DNA of 64,000 nucleotides from VRUE01 sp963824705 (GTDB lineage Bacteria; Actinomycetota; Thermoleophilia; Solirubrobacterales; 70-9): positions 1,116,001-1,180,000 of the forward strand of contig CAWGQE010000003.1 of the NCBI GenBank assembly GCA_963824705.1. The letters run 5' to 3'. The position numbers and the translations under genes are program-made. This document shows positions 8,068 to 16,676 of this stretch, piece by piece. The notes beneath the pieces were generated by a model. That model worked only from the letters and a program-made list of their open reading frames with translations, did not search any database and was not told the origin of the DNA. How positions within the stretch are numbered: the first letter of the stretch is position 1; every line of letters begins with the position of its first letter.

Positions 8068-8475
8068 ATGCTCCACAGAACCGCCACGATCAGCGGCGAG
8101 CAGCGTGAGGCGATCTATGAGTTCACCATCGAACGCTTGGGCCGTCTCGCCGACCTTTTCCTCGTCATAAAACACGAGGACTTCGACACCGCAAAGCGTC
8201 TCGCTCGGGAATTCAGCCAGGACTTCCGCTTGCTCGAGGATCTCGGCTGGGGCACCGACAGTCGGCGTGAGGTCGCGCTGACCATGCCACCCGAGGAGCT
8301 CGCCGACGCACTGCGGCGCCTCTATGTAGATGCAGACGGCGCCTTGGGAGGGTCCCCCGAAGAACGGGAGGCCCGTGCAACCGAGGAAGCCTGGCGGCGG
8401 CGAGACCAGCTTGTCCTTGACACCGCCTCGGGGCTGCTGGCCGAGCTTTACGCCAAGGGAGGCGAGCCAGCATGA
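8068..8475 (+). CDS. Head-cassette protein A (hypothetical), copy 1
   Basis: 135 aa, helical and charged, cytoplasmic. Start chosen at the ATG 8 bases after AAGGAG, matching the second copy's start; an in-frame ATG 9 bases upstream is less well placed. Conserved stretch with the copy at 59402: EDFDTAKRLAREFSQ, SPEEREAR and RRRDQLVLDTAS. No domain recognised. Overlaps the next gene by 4 bases (ATGA). Position next to att in both islands suggests a role in element control or replication (inference). Confidence 0.8.
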   Translation: MLHRTATISGEQREAIYEFTIERLGRLADLFLVIKHEDFDTAKRLAREFSQDFRLLEDLGWGTDSRREVALTMPPEELADALRRLYVDADGALGGSPEEREARATEEAWRRRDQLVLDTASGLLAELYAKGGEPA

Positions 8476-8699
8476 AGGCCGACGCTGAGCGCCTTCGCCC
8501 TGGCGAGCTGGACGCCCTCGTGCTCGCCCACCTTAAAAAGCGAGGGGACGACGGCCCGCTGACCGCCAGCGCGATCGGCAAGGGCATCGAACGCTCCTCG
8601 GGTGCCGTCGCCAACTGCCTCCTCCGCTTGGTGAAAGCGAAGATGGTTCGTCAGGCCAAACGCAAGCCGCGAGCCTACGTCCTCCAGGAGGTGAAGTAG
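8472..8699 (+). CDS. Small winged-helix DNA-binding protein, copy 1
   Basis: 75 aa. The pattern LDALVLAHLKKRG...LTASAIGKGIERSSGAVANCLLRLVKAKMVRQ is a compact winged helix, with the recognition helix about residues 40-52 and basic C-terminal wing AKRKPRAYVL. Second gene of the head cassette; closely matched by 59806-60033. Probably a regulator or accessory DNA-binding factor of the element. Confidence 0.75.
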   Translation: MKADAERLRPGELDALVLAHLKKRGDDGPLTASAIGKGIERSSGAVANCLLRLVKAKMVRQAKRKPRAYVLQEVK

Positions 8700-8701
8700 C
8701 G

Positions 8702-9100
8702 ATGTGGAGCCGAGCTGTCGGCCAAAAGCCCGGCGAGCCGGCGCCCTTTCCCGAGTCGGTCCCGCCCGCCATCAACTACGCGGTCGTCACGGGAACCCTG
8801 ATCTCCGACCCCATAGAGGACGAGGGGCCAGGAGGCGAGCCGCTCACCCTCTTGGAGATCAAATTCCCGGTGGCCCACCCCGAAGACCCGCGGCTGCTGT
8901 GGACCTACGCGTTCTACGACGTCCAGGTACCGGACAAGGTCGGCGGGCGAGAGATCAAAGAGCTGCGCAAAGGTGCCGCCCTGCTCGTGGCGGGCCAGCT
9001 CAGCGAGCGGCCCCACCGCATGTGCGAGCAGGCGGCGATAGTCGCCATTCTTGTCAAACCAGGGCCGAACCCAGAGCTACCCGACCCATGCCGGCAATGA
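8702..9100 (+). CDS. OB-fold (SSB-like) protein, copy 1
   Basis: 132 aa. NYAVVTGTLISDPIED...LTLLEIKFPVA...WTYAFYDVQV...GAALLVAGQLSER resembles the beta-strand order of single-strand-binding proteins (VxGxLxxDP, GxxxxxxGxL) without the usual acidic C-terminal tip. Could coat ssDNA during element replication or transfer. Starts 3 bases after the winged-helix stop and overlaps the next gene by 4 bases. Copy 2 at 60036-60422. Confidence 0.7.
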   Translation: MWSRAVGQKPGEPAPFPESVPPAINYAVVTGTLISDPIEDEGPGGEPLTLLEIKFPVAHPEDPRLLWTYAFYDVQVPDKVGGREIKELRKGAALLVAGQLSERPHRMCEQAAIVAILVKPGPNPELPDPCRQ

Positions 9101-9411
9101 GGTTCAAGCAGGAGGTCGCCGATCGCTTCGCCGAGAACCTACGTCGCTGCCGCGAGCGCTCTGGGCTCTCCCAGGAAAAGCTCGGATACCGGGCCTCGCT
9201 CCACCGGACCGAGATCGGCCTCCTGGAGCGAGGCGCGCGCATACCTCAGCTCGACACGATCCTCAAGCTATCGGGTGGCCTTTCCATCTCCCCATGCGAG
9301 CTGATCGAAGGCATGATCTGGCGGCCCGGCGACTTCTCGCCTGGAGGGTTTGATCTGACCAGGCGCTCAGATCGGGTGACCGCTGAGGAGCATCCACCGG
9401 ATACCGCGTGA
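9097..9411 (+). CDS. XRE-family helix-turn-helix regulator, copy 1
   Basis: 104 aa. HTH_3 domain at residues 5-62: FAENLRRCRERSGLSQEK then YRASLHRTEIGLLERG and IPQLDTILKLSGGLSI. Start set at the ATG overlapping the SSB-like stop (ATGA), which matches copy 2 (60425); an ATG 9 bases upstream is possible. Likely the element's repressor; the 24-bp palindrome upstream of the cassette is a plausible operator (inference). Confidence 0.88.
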   Translation: MRFKQEVADRFAENLRRCRERSGLSQEKLGYRASLHRTEIGLLERGARIPQLDTILKLSGGLSISPCELIEGMIWRPGDFSPGGFDLTRRSDRVTAEEHPPDTA

Positions 9412-9431
9412 GGTCCGCTTCGCGGCTCCAA

Positions 9432-9484
9432 CTGACGACTTCCTGGGTGCGATCCAAGCGCTCTGCCAACTGAGCTATAGCCCC
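9432..9484 (-). pseudogene. Truncated tRNA-Ala (CGC) remnant
   Basis: On the minus strand, acceptor GGGGCTA, D arm GCTCAGTTGGCAGAGC, anticodon stem CTTGG/CCAGG with loop ATCGCAC (anticodon CGC) and variable loop AAGTC are intact up to the first T-stem strand GTCAG. After that the T loop and 3' acceptor strand are replaced by unrelated sequence (TTGGAGCCGCGAAG). The missing part is what a tRNA-integrating element replaces, so this may be the scar of an earlier recombination. Confidence 0.7.
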
Positions 9485-9585
9485 AGAAGTCCACGATTAG
9501 CAGGGAATTAGCTGTAATGCACGGTCATCTAGCGTCCCGGCATTCTACAGCGGATACGCGGGGATATGCGGCGATTAGCGGGGAG

Positions 9586-9613
9586 TCAGGCACTTCTGGC
9601 GAGAAGTGCCTGA
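9586..9613. repeat. Conserved island-end hairpin, copy 1
   Basis: TCAGGCACTTCT (9586-9597) and its perfect complement (9602-9613) flank loop GGCG. Related hairpins with the same AGGCACTT/AAGTGCCT arms lie at 58736-58761 and 58892-58919. Surrounding GGGATATGC-rich sequence is also shared, with the 58892 copy in inverted orientation. No U-tract, so a protein-binding or excision-related site is more likely than a terminator. Confidence 0.6.
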
Positions 9614-9713
9614 GATTTGAGAGGGCGGTTGGAACGACCCAGACCGCCGTCCTCGTCAAGCTGGTTCGGGTCCGCCTCGGCACTCGCCGCCTTGGCTGGC
9701 ATTGTGCTGGCCG

Positions 9714-10442
9714 ATGGGAGAAGAGCGATCCGTACGAGGCGCGCGCGAGCCGGTAGCCGGCTCGCCAGCGCTCGTCCATCCTGACGAGTTGCTCGCTGGC
9801 AGAAAGTACCTCGACCGCCTGCGGGTTCATCACCTCGACCTCGTGGCTCGGTTCCTAGAGGCCGGCGGAGCGATCTACTCGATCGACGTGATCGTCGCGG
9901 CGGCGATGAACCGCTCCTACTCGCTCGTCGACGGCTTCCTAGGCGCCTTCGATAGCTGGAACCTCATCGTCGCGGCGCCGGTGCTGCGGATGCAGATGGA
10001 CAGCCTTACCCGCCTCGCCTACATCGCGAACGCGCCGAAGGCTGACGAGGTGGCCGCCTATCTAATCGGCGGCGGTGAATTCCGCAAGCTGACCGATGCC
10101 CAGGGAAAGCGGCTGACCGACGCCCGCCTGATCGAGCACGCCGAGGCGACCCACCCGTGGATCAAGGACGTCTACAACGTGACCTCGGGGTGGGTCCATT
10201 TCTCGCCGGCACACGTCAGTGTCAGCTGGGGGATCAAAGACGGCGAGGAGGAGGGCGCCAAGGCTCTCTTCGGAGCGATTCCGACCCCCGCCGAGCGGAT
10301 TCCGGTTTCGATGTTGCTCGAATTGCTCGGGGCGATGATCAAGGCGACCCAGGAGGTCTTCGGCTACGTGGAGATATGGGAGTCACGCAAGGGCCTGCCC
10401 TTGGGCGAGGCCCGCCAGCTCGGGCTGAGACGCAAGCGCTGA
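9714..10442 (+). CDS. Hypothetical protein
   Basis: 242 aa from the ATG at 9714; the frame is open to a TTG at 9702. Largely helical, with AAMNRSYSLVDGFLGAF, a hydrophobic WNLIVAAPVLRMQMDSLTRLAYIA and WIKDVYNVTSGWVHFSPAHV, the last reminiscent of HEPN/DUF5677-like proteins, but this is weak. No signal peptide. Stands alone between the head cassette and the minus-strand pair. Confidence 0.65.
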   Translation: MGEERSVRGAREPVAGSPALVHPDELLAGRKYLDRLRVHHLDLVARFLEAGGAIYSIDVIVAAAMNRSYSLVDGFLGAFDSWNLIVAAPVLRMQMDSLTRLAYIANAPKADEVAAYLIGGGEFRKLTDAQGKRLTDARLIEHAEATHPWIKDVYNVTSGWVHFSPAHVSVSWGIKDGEEEGAKALFGAIPTPAERIPVSMLLELLGAMIKATQEVFGYVEIWESRKGLPLGEARQLGLRRKR

Positions 10443-10548
10443 TCTCGGCAGCGCCTATCCAGCCGCATCGCTCGGGTGTCTCGGCGGCACGTCGACCTTG
10501 AACGACAAGAGCACCCACAGGACTTCGTATCCATTGGTTGGGTCGCGA

Positions 10549-13329
10549 TCATCCCGGCGGCATCAGGTCGCGGAACTCGCTCATGCCGCGGGCTCCGAGC
10601 AGATTGAGTACGACGATCGCATCGGAGCGGGCGGCCTCCTCTCCGGAGTCGAGGGCTGTCGCGAGGGCCTGCCGCACCTCATCGACGGACCCGAGCACCG
10701 ACCACCCATCCGGGTCGGTGACGATCATCAGCCGCAGGATCTCGACGACCTCGCGGGGGCGGTCGCCGGCCATACGTGGCAGTGCGTCGTAGACCACGTG
10801 GTCGGGATCGAGTGGGACTCCCAGCTCGAGGACGCGCCGCCCCTGGGCGAGCAGCCAGCCGTTCTCGAACTGATGGGCGCCGAACCAGGCGCCGAACTCC
10901 CCGAGGGATTCCTGCTCCTCTTGGCCTTGATCGAAGATCCACTCCCAAGTCTCGGCCATGCGGCCTTGGACGTCCTCGGAGAGCTGCGGATTGCTGTGCT
11001 CAAGCGACCATCCGACGTCGCGGATCACGTGCTTTCTGATCTCGACCGGGGCGACCCTCCAAAAACGGGCGAGAATGCCGTCGTCGGCGAGGTCGACCGA
11101 GCCGGAGAAGCGCAGGTAGAAGAGATGCTCGCCGAGATGCTCACGCGGGTTTCCCGCCATGTATCGCTCCTCGTCGACCTCCTCGAAGCGCTCCACTGCG
11201 AGCGAGTAACTCTTGCGCAGGATCTCGAAGACGGAGATCCACGCCTGGTTGAAGACGACGTAGGCGTTCCAGGCGGCGGAAAAGAAGGCCGCCGCATCGG
11301 GATTCGGCGGGAAGATCCTCGCTGCCAGCGACGCTGCCCACCTCTCGTCCATTCGCACGAACTGGACGAACCACTGCCCGAGAACGGCGCGGATCGCCAG
11401 CGACGGCTCGACGGCCGGGTCGAGACGACGATCGACTGCTGCAGCTAGCTCGGGAAGCGAGTCGATGCCCTCGAAGGTCTCATCGGCCTCGAGGGCCCGC
11501 TCGACCCAGAAGGCGTAGCGGATCGCGGCGTGCATGGCCTCGCCGCGAACCGAGTTGATCGCGATGGTCGCGGGTTCGTGGCCTTCGTCTCGATCGGGGG
11601 AGGGGTCTGGGTCCTCGAGGAGCGTCTCGATCATCCTCCAGACGCGAGCTCTCTCCGCCTGTGGGATCTCGGCATCGCCTTCGCCGAACCCAGCAGAGAG
11701 GAGGTCGACAGTCGTTCTGCGCAGCCAATTCGAGGGGGCGTCGCCGTCTCTGCCTCCCGCATCCGTTTCGGCCACCGTCTGCTCGCAGAGATCGAGAACC
11801 GGCTTCCAGTGAAAGGCCTCTTTGTCTTTGGCAGCTTTGGCTAGACCGCCAAGGAGGCCGCGCACGTAGTCGGGGTCGAGGTCGGCGAACTCCATCGCGA
11901 TCTCGGCGAAGCCAGCCGCGTCTTTTTCGACGGCGCCCTCGAGGATGCGGCCGAGCCCCTCCGACGAGGGGTCTTCCGGGCCGCCCCCAGGATCCCAGGT
12001 TCGCAGCGCGTCAAGCGTCCCAGGCGGCCCCATCTCTAAGAGCTCCTCGGCGCTGTAGGGGGAGGTGGGTCCCGCCCAGTGGGTGACTACGGAGTGAAAG
12101 GTCGGGTGGTCGGGCTTGCCGAACTCGGCGACCAGGGCCTCATAGACGGCCTTCGCGTCCCCGCTCAGGTGCTTGTCGATAAGGACGTAACGTTCGAGCC
12201 GCCAGTAGCGTCGGCGAGTCTCGAATTGCTCTTGGGTGACGCCGCGTTCTTCCTGGGCGGCCGTGAGCTCACGCTCTGAGCCGGCGGCGATCAGTGCGAG
12301 AATCCGCGCCTGCTGCTCTGCGTTGAGGTCGCCGAACCGCGCTCGCAACAATTCGGCGTACTCGTGCCAGATGTTGAAATCGTCGATCTGGTCCCCGCGG
12401 GCGAGGGCATCGGCTACCTGCTCGACCGAGCCGAAGCGGGCGAGGACGAAGAGCGCCAGGCGGCGGAAGAGCGGCGCATCGTGGCGGGCGAGCTCGGCGA
12501 GCACCATGTCCCGGTCCTCGGGACCTCTTTCACCAGTCGCCAAGGCGGTGTCGCGAACCGCGTCGACCAGGGTGTCAAGGAGGCTATGCCCGGTGTTCTG
12601 CGCGTGATCCTCGATCGCAGAGCGCCACATATAGGTGGGGTCGAAGCTCGACCCTTCGACGAAGCCGATCTCGATCACGTCGGCGAGCCGATGACAGAGG
12701 AAGCGGAAGGCCTTTGCCGGCTCGGCCTCCATCAGCGGCGGCCATGCTTTCTCGATGATTTTTCCGTACTCCCATTCGCTCACCAGCGCGACGGCGCGAT
12801 GGCGAGAGGTACGGCTCTCGGACTCGCGGGCAGCCGAGATCTTCAGGAGGGTTCCCGCCAGCCGGAAGGCCGCCTTACCCTCGCCCTCCTCCGCGAGATG
12901 GGCGAGCAGGTTGCCGGCCGGACCCGGGAAGGAGACGAGGTGTCCGTCGTAGTGGGCGAGCCAGCGCTGCTCTCGCAGCACGACCTTGGTCGCGAGCTCG
13001 CCGGGGAGGGCGGTCGCGGCGGTGACGATGTCTTGATGGACTCGTGGGTTGGATGTCTCGGGAATTCGCTCGATGGCCTCGACCACGAGCTCGGGAGCAT
13101 CGGCGGCGATCCGCGCCAAGTACTGGGACTCCGGCCAGTTCGGAAACCGAAACCAGCTCTGACCCTCGTCGGTCGTCCCGGTCTCGGGCGGCGTCGGGTT
13201 CTGAAAGAAGCCCTCCTCGAGCAGGAACGGAAGCCAGGAGGCGTCCTGCAGACGGGAGAAGAAGTAATCGAGGTTCGCCGCGCTCGCGCGGATCAGCTCC
13301 ACCTTCTCTGAGCGGCTGCGCTGGGTCAC
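10549..13329 (-). CDS. Large helical-repeat protein, possible defence gene (subunit 2)
   Basis: 926 aa, no signal peptide, no recognised enzymatic motif. The N-terminus (LDYFFSRLQDASWLPFLLEEGFF...FPNWPESQYLARIA) and the regular alpha-helical pattern throughout suggest a HEAT/ARM-like solenoid. I have the impression that proteins with this N-terminal signature occur in bacterial defence islands, but cannot verify it. Its start overlaps the stop of the 233-aa gene by 4 bases, so the two are translationally coupled. Confidence 0.75.
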   Translation of the reverse strand: MTQRSRSEKVELIRASAANLDYFFSRLQDASWLPFLLEEGFFQNPTPPETGTTDEGQSWFRFPNWPESQYLARIAADAPELVVEAIERIPETSNPRVHQDIVTAATALPGELATKVVLREQRWLAHYDGHLVSFPGPAGNLLAHLAEEGEGKAAFRLAGTLLKISAARESESRTSRHRAVALVSEWEYGKIIEKAWPPLMEAEPAKAFRFLCHRLADVIEIGFVEGSSFDPTYMWRSAIEDHAQNTGHSLLDTLVDAVRDTALATGERGPEDRDMVLAELARHDAPLFRRLALFVLARFGSVEQVADALARGDQIDDFNIWHEYAELLRARFGDLNAEQQARILALIAAGSERELTAAQEERGVTQEQFETRRRYWRLERYVLIDKHLSGDAKAVYEALVAEFGKPDHPTFHSVVTHWAGPTSPYSAEELLEMGPPGTLDALRTWDPGGGPEDPSSEGLGRILEGAVEKDAAGFAEIAMEFADLDPDYVRGLLGGLAKAAKDKEAFHWKPVLDLCEQTVAETDAGGRDGDAPSNWLRRTTVDLLSAGFGEGDAEIPQAERARVWRMIETLLEDPDPSPDRDEGHEPATIAINSVRGEAMHAAIRYAFWVERALEADETFEGIDSLPELAAAVDRRLDPAVEPSLAIRAVLGQWFVQFVRMDERWAASLAARIFPPNPDAAAFFSAAWNAYVVFNQAWISVFEILRKSYSLAVERFEEVDEERYMAGNPREHLGEHLFYLRFSGSVDLADDGILARFWRVAPVEIRKHVIRDVGWSLEHSNPQLSEDVQGRMAETWEWIFDQGQEEQESLGEFGAWFGAHQFENGWLLAQGRRVLELGVPLDPDHVVYDALPRMAGDRPREVVEILRLMIVTDPDGWSVLGSVDEVRQALATALDSGEEAARSDAIVVLNLLGARGMSEFRDLMPPG

Positions 13330-14009
13330 GCCACCGGCCCTTCCTCGAGCAGCTCATCGATCTCGCTGAAGTCGTCGAAGGTGCGCGGTCGAAACCAGGC
13401 AAGGAGGAAGGTCTCAAAGCCTTCGACTCTTGATTCAAACCACTCCGGGTCGGTGGGCTCCTCGCCGTGGAGGACGTCGTTGAACTCGTCCCGGAAGTCG
13501 AGCAGCGCCTTGACTCGCGCCTCGTAGATATCCGGCGGCCCGTGGCGCTGGACGGGATCGAGCCCGGAGAAGGTCGTCTGGGCCCGATCCCGTCTGGTCC
13601 TGTGCCCTGTCGCCGCGTCTTTTAGGAGCTTGTCGGCGGCGAAGACGGCAGGGTCACAGTTGTCGAGCAATCCGTTGTCCTCGGGCCGTCGTTCTGCCGC
13701 TTCCCACTTCGGGCGGAAGTCGTCGAACAGCTCACCCAGACCAGGTCCGGCCTTCGGCGCGAGGGCTGCCCGCTCGAGCTCCTCGATCAGTTCTCGCAGG
13801 CAGTAGGCCGCGGATTCGGCTCGAACCGGGTTAGAGCGGTCGGCGAGCGCACGCATCGCGCCTTCGAAGAAATGATCGGCCCGCCCTTTTTGGCGGGCCA
13901 GCGTCTCCAACGCCTCCCGGGAGCGGCCACTCAGCTCAGGGAGACGCAGATTGGCCGAGCCCTCGGGTGGTCCCGGCAGCTCGGGTGAGTTCTTCTCCTC
14001 GGGGCTCAT
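13326..14009 (-). CDS. Hypothetical helical protein paired with the 926-aa protein (subunit 1)
   Basis: 227 aa from the ATG at 14009 (MSPEEKNSPELPG); a GTG at 14027 is an alternative start. Helical and acidic, with SGRSREALETLARQKGRA, a charged middle and an aromatic C-terminus (WFRPRTFDDFSEIDELLEE). No known motif. Upstream member of a two-gene minus-strand operon; the tight overlap suggests the proteins act together. Confidence 0.7.
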   Translation of the reverse strand: MSPEEKNSPELPGPPEGSANLRLPELSGRSREALETLARQKGRADHFFEGAMRALADRSNPVRAESAAYCLRELIEELERAALAPKAGPGLGELFDDFRPKWEAAERRPEDNGLLDNCDPAVFAADKLLKDAATGHRTRRDRAQTTFSGLDPVQRHGPPDIYEARVKALLDFRDEFNDVLHGEEPTDPEWFESRVEGFETFLLAWFRPRTFDDFSEIDELLEEGPVA

Positions 14010-14273
14010 GCAAGAAAACGATCTCACGCATCACGGCTGATTCCGCGCGGCTAAGCCTTCTACGAGGCTCTCGACACGCGTCGACCGCCCGTTCACGGTT
14101 CCGTAGAAGCGCTCTTGGGCCGATCCGCTCGGTGAACACGACTTACGCGGCGGCTGCCTTCGTCTTCCTCTTGCTTGTTTCCTCGGGGCGACGCCGGTCG
14201 CCGCGTTCGACGCGGAAAGGGGGAGGTGCGCGGAGCCGCATAGTTGAGTCGTCAGTCATCGGAGCCGATAGCT

Positions 14274-14444
14274 ATGCCCATGTTCTACGGTCGTCTGATT
14301 GAAGTCTTGGCGGACTGGTTTGCGACCGGCCGCTTCCCCCGCGAGGAGTTGCGCGTGCGGCCGGCCATAGGGGTGCCCTTCGCCGCCATCGTCCTGGTGC
14401 TCGCGATTGCCCTGCTGCTCCGCGCCCTCGGGATGTCGTCTTAG
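14274..14444 (+). CDS. Small putative membrane protein
   Basis: About 56 aa, one transmembrane helix (VPFAAIVLVLAIALLLRALG) after a basic stretch. No clear ribosome-binding site and no homologue recognised. It is immediately followed by a strong terminator-like hairpin at 14531, which is mild support for a transcribed unit. Confidence 0.35.
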   Translation: MPMFYGRLIEVLADWFATGRFPREELRVRPAIGVPFAAIVLVLAIALLLRALGMSS

Positions 14445-14530
14445 GGTCCGCCCGACGCGGCTTGGGACGTCCCTACGGAGGACGCGAGTATCGAGGTCGG
14501 ACACACTTAATCTCGCAGCTGAGCGGCAGG

Positions 14531-14564
14531 GGGCGGGTAGCCCTGTTGCCCCGGCTACCCGCCC
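14531..14564 (+). terminator. Strong GC hairpin terminator
   Basis: GGGCGGGTAGCC (14531-14542) pairs perfectly with GGCTACCCGCCC (14553-14564) around a 10-base loop. No long U-tract, as common in high-GC actinobacteria. Separates the small membrane ORF from the convergent regulator gene. Confidence 0.65.
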
Positions 14565-14720
14565 CTCCCGTCTTGTCGGAGGCCGGGAACGCCCGCCCCT
14601 CGGCGATCATGGGAGGTGAATCACCAAAGGTTTTCCCGCAGAGGGTTTCCAGCCAGCGACACCCTAAGTGATCAGGGCGTCGAGATCACTTACACATAGC
14701 GGGAGCGATTCCGACGCCTG

Positions 14721-15971
14721 TCAGAATTCTTTGGTCGGCTCCGGCGTTTCAAACGCGCCGAGCGCGACCACTATCGCCATCGGCTCTCCACCTGACTCCC
14801 GCAAGCGCACCTCGGCCAGTTCTTGCTCCCTGATGATGAAGGCGTGCAGCCTTTCCAGGCCCGTCAGCACCCTTTCCCAGCCCTTCTGGTCGAGATGAAG
14901 AATCGACCAAGCCAGGCAGGTCTCATCGTGGCGGGTGAGGGTGCCCGCCACCGTCGCGGCTTTGACCCACTCCCCAAGCTGCGCGAAGGTCTTCCAGTCG
15001 TCGGTCTCGGCGAGGTCGTCGGGCACATTGGCCCACGGACCTTGCTTGTCTTCGTCGTAGAGAGCGGGACCCGTCGCGCCGTAGAACTTCTCGGTCCCGC
15101 CTCTGCGCGTTCCCCCAGACTTGTAGCCAACCACCTTCAGCCAGCCGTACTGCACCAGTTTGTCGAAGCGGCGTCGGATCAGGGGCTTGCTCAAGCCGAA
15201 CCGCTTGCCGTACTTCGCGTAGAACGTCGGAACGCTTATCTCGCCCCGGTTTGCCTCGTCCATGATCTGTAAACAGACCTCGTCCTCGAAGACTTTGGAA
15301 ACGCGAACGGGGAAGGGGACCATCAGCTCCTCGCCCTCCACCAGTGCGGGCCCAACCTGGATGCCGTCCTTGATCGGCAACTCGAATCCCAGCAGCAGAG
15401 AGCCGACGCGGAACAACTGCTCGCCCGTGCGGTCCGTTCGACGCCTGGCGTCCTCCTGCTCCTCGTACTGCTCCGCGAACTCTTGGGCCATTGCGTCGGC
15501 CACCCGTATCCAGCCCTCTTGATCCATCAAGAGCCGTGTGCCAGTGAGGCGACGGTCGGGGCGGGCCTGGAAGGTCAGCTCCTCCATTGCCCGGCGACAC
15601 AGTTCGGCGATCTCCCTGAATCCGTTCCAACTGACTGCTACTCGAAGTGAGTGAGGCAGCACTTCGTAGGTCTCTCGATCACAGAAGGCCAGTTCGGTCG
15701 CGCGGTAGATGGTCTCGGTTGCACCCCGGCGCGCGCCGCCCGGCCCCTCGTCCCGATAGTGCCTTATCCAGCCGGTTTCCCTGAGCCGTTCAAAGTGTCG
15801 GGCAACGCGGGCGACTGAGCCGCCACCGAACTCTTCATAGAACTGGGTCGGGCTCATGTCCCGCTGGTAGAGCTCGGTGACGATCTTGAGCCGAATGGGC
15901 GCAGCGAAGACCACGGCCAGCCGCCGCAGATGCTCCACGCGCTCCCTGACCCCGATCCAGACTCTGCCCAT
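14721..15971 (-). CDS. Tandem winged-helix (ArsR-like) transcriptional regulator
   Basis: 416 aa with two similar halves. First winged helix at about 10-90 (APIRLKIVTELYQRDMSPTQF, ARHFERLRETGWI), second at about 215-300 (EVCLQIMDEANRGEISVPTFY, IRRRFDKLVQYGWL); each is followed by a GG(A/T)RRG(A/G)TE(T/K) (Y/F) signature and a helical sensor-like region. Cytoplasmic regulator; target unknown. An inverted repeat and related half-sites in the upstream gap suggest autoregulation. Confidence 0.8.
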   Translation of the reverse strand: MGRVWIGVRERVEHLRRLAVVFAAPIRLKIVTELYQRDMSPTQFYEEFGGGSVARVARHFERLRETGWIRHYRDEGPGGARRGATETIYRATELAFCDRETYEVLPHSLRVAVSWNGFREIAELCRRAMEELTFQARPDRRLTGTRLLMDQEGWIRVADAMAQEFAEQYEEQEDARRRTDRTGEQLFRVGSLLLGFELPIKDGIQVGPALVEGEELMVPFPVRVSKVFEDEVCLQIMDEANRGEISVPTFYAKYGKRFGLSKPLIRRRFDKLVQYGWLKVVGYKSGGTRRGGTEKFYGATGPALYDEDKQGPWANVPDDLAETDDWKTFAQLGEWVKAATVAGTLTRHDETCLAWSILHLDQKGWERVLTGLERLHAFIIREQELAEVRLRESGGEPMAIVVALGAFETPEPTKEF

Positions 15972-15978
15972 GCCTTTT

Positions 15979-16082
15979 CCCTGATCGTTTCTCGATTAGA
16001 CGAACGGCGCGGAGTCTAGGGCCATACCTGAAGCAAATTCCCCTCGTTCCCGATCATTTACTCAGTTAGATTTGATCGGGAA
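15979..16082. promoter_or_regulatory. Operator-like repeats upstream of the tandem winged-helix regulator
   Basis: TTCCCGATCA (16047-16056) and TGATCGGGAA (16073-16082) are perfect inverted arms 16 bases apart. A related sequence, GATCGTTTCTCGATTAGA, occurs near 15982 just upstream of the regulator start, resembling GATCATTTACTCAGTTAGA inside the repeat. Likely binding sites, by position for the regulator itself. Confidence 0.45.
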
Positions 16083-16676
16083 ATTCTTAGCAATGATGGG
16101 AGGGGGTGATGAGAGTGAAGATCGCAGCTACGCGTCCGACGGCGCCGGTGATGTCCATCGTCAAGGTCGGCTGATTCAGTCGTGGTTGGCGGCGGGCCGG
16201 ACCCCGGTGAGGGATCGAAGGTCTTGGCTCGCCGCCCTATTCAGGGCGCATCCGCGGTACGCGGACGACAAGTTGCGCGCGGGTCGGAATCGTTATTGAG
16301 GAACGAAACGATCCCGGGAGAGACGACCCGTTTGTGCGTGTCGCCAGCGGAGTACAAGCGCGATTAACGCTCCTCCGGCCCGAATGCTCCGGACATCCGA
16401 AATGACTGGCCAGTTCGGCGGGACATACGCTCGCTGGCGATGAGCAGACCCCTCCAAACCGTCGATCCAGCAAGTAATCGAGGCCGCTATTGCAGGAGCA
16501 GACAAAAGCTTTAACGGGAGAGTCGTCGGAAACAGGAAGGTCTCAAACGTCTACGCATGACATCTGCATGTTGACAAGCACTCACGCGAGCGGATAAGAA
16601 GACTCCGCGCAGCAGAGGGTTGAGTATTGCAAACTAGCCCGTTTATCTTGATCTACGACCGCAGGGGAGGGACGCA
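16083..16676. other. Non-coding gap before the Rhs gene
   Basis: About 590 bases with only short, poorly supported ORFs on either strand. Lower GC than the coding regions. A GGGAGGG ribosome-binding site near 16664-16671 serves the Rhs gene. I see no RNA gene. Confidence 0.5.

Noticed and set aside
12364..13311. Long plus-strand frame opposite the 926-aa gene
   Set aside because: Composition is typical of an antisense shadow; the minus-strand frame is longer, overlaps its partner by 4 bases and has regular helical periodicity.
16072..16299. 75-aa ORF in the gap before the Rhs gene
   Set aside because: No ribosome-binding site, no homologue pattern, composition like non-coding DNA, and it begins inside the operator-like inverted repeat.
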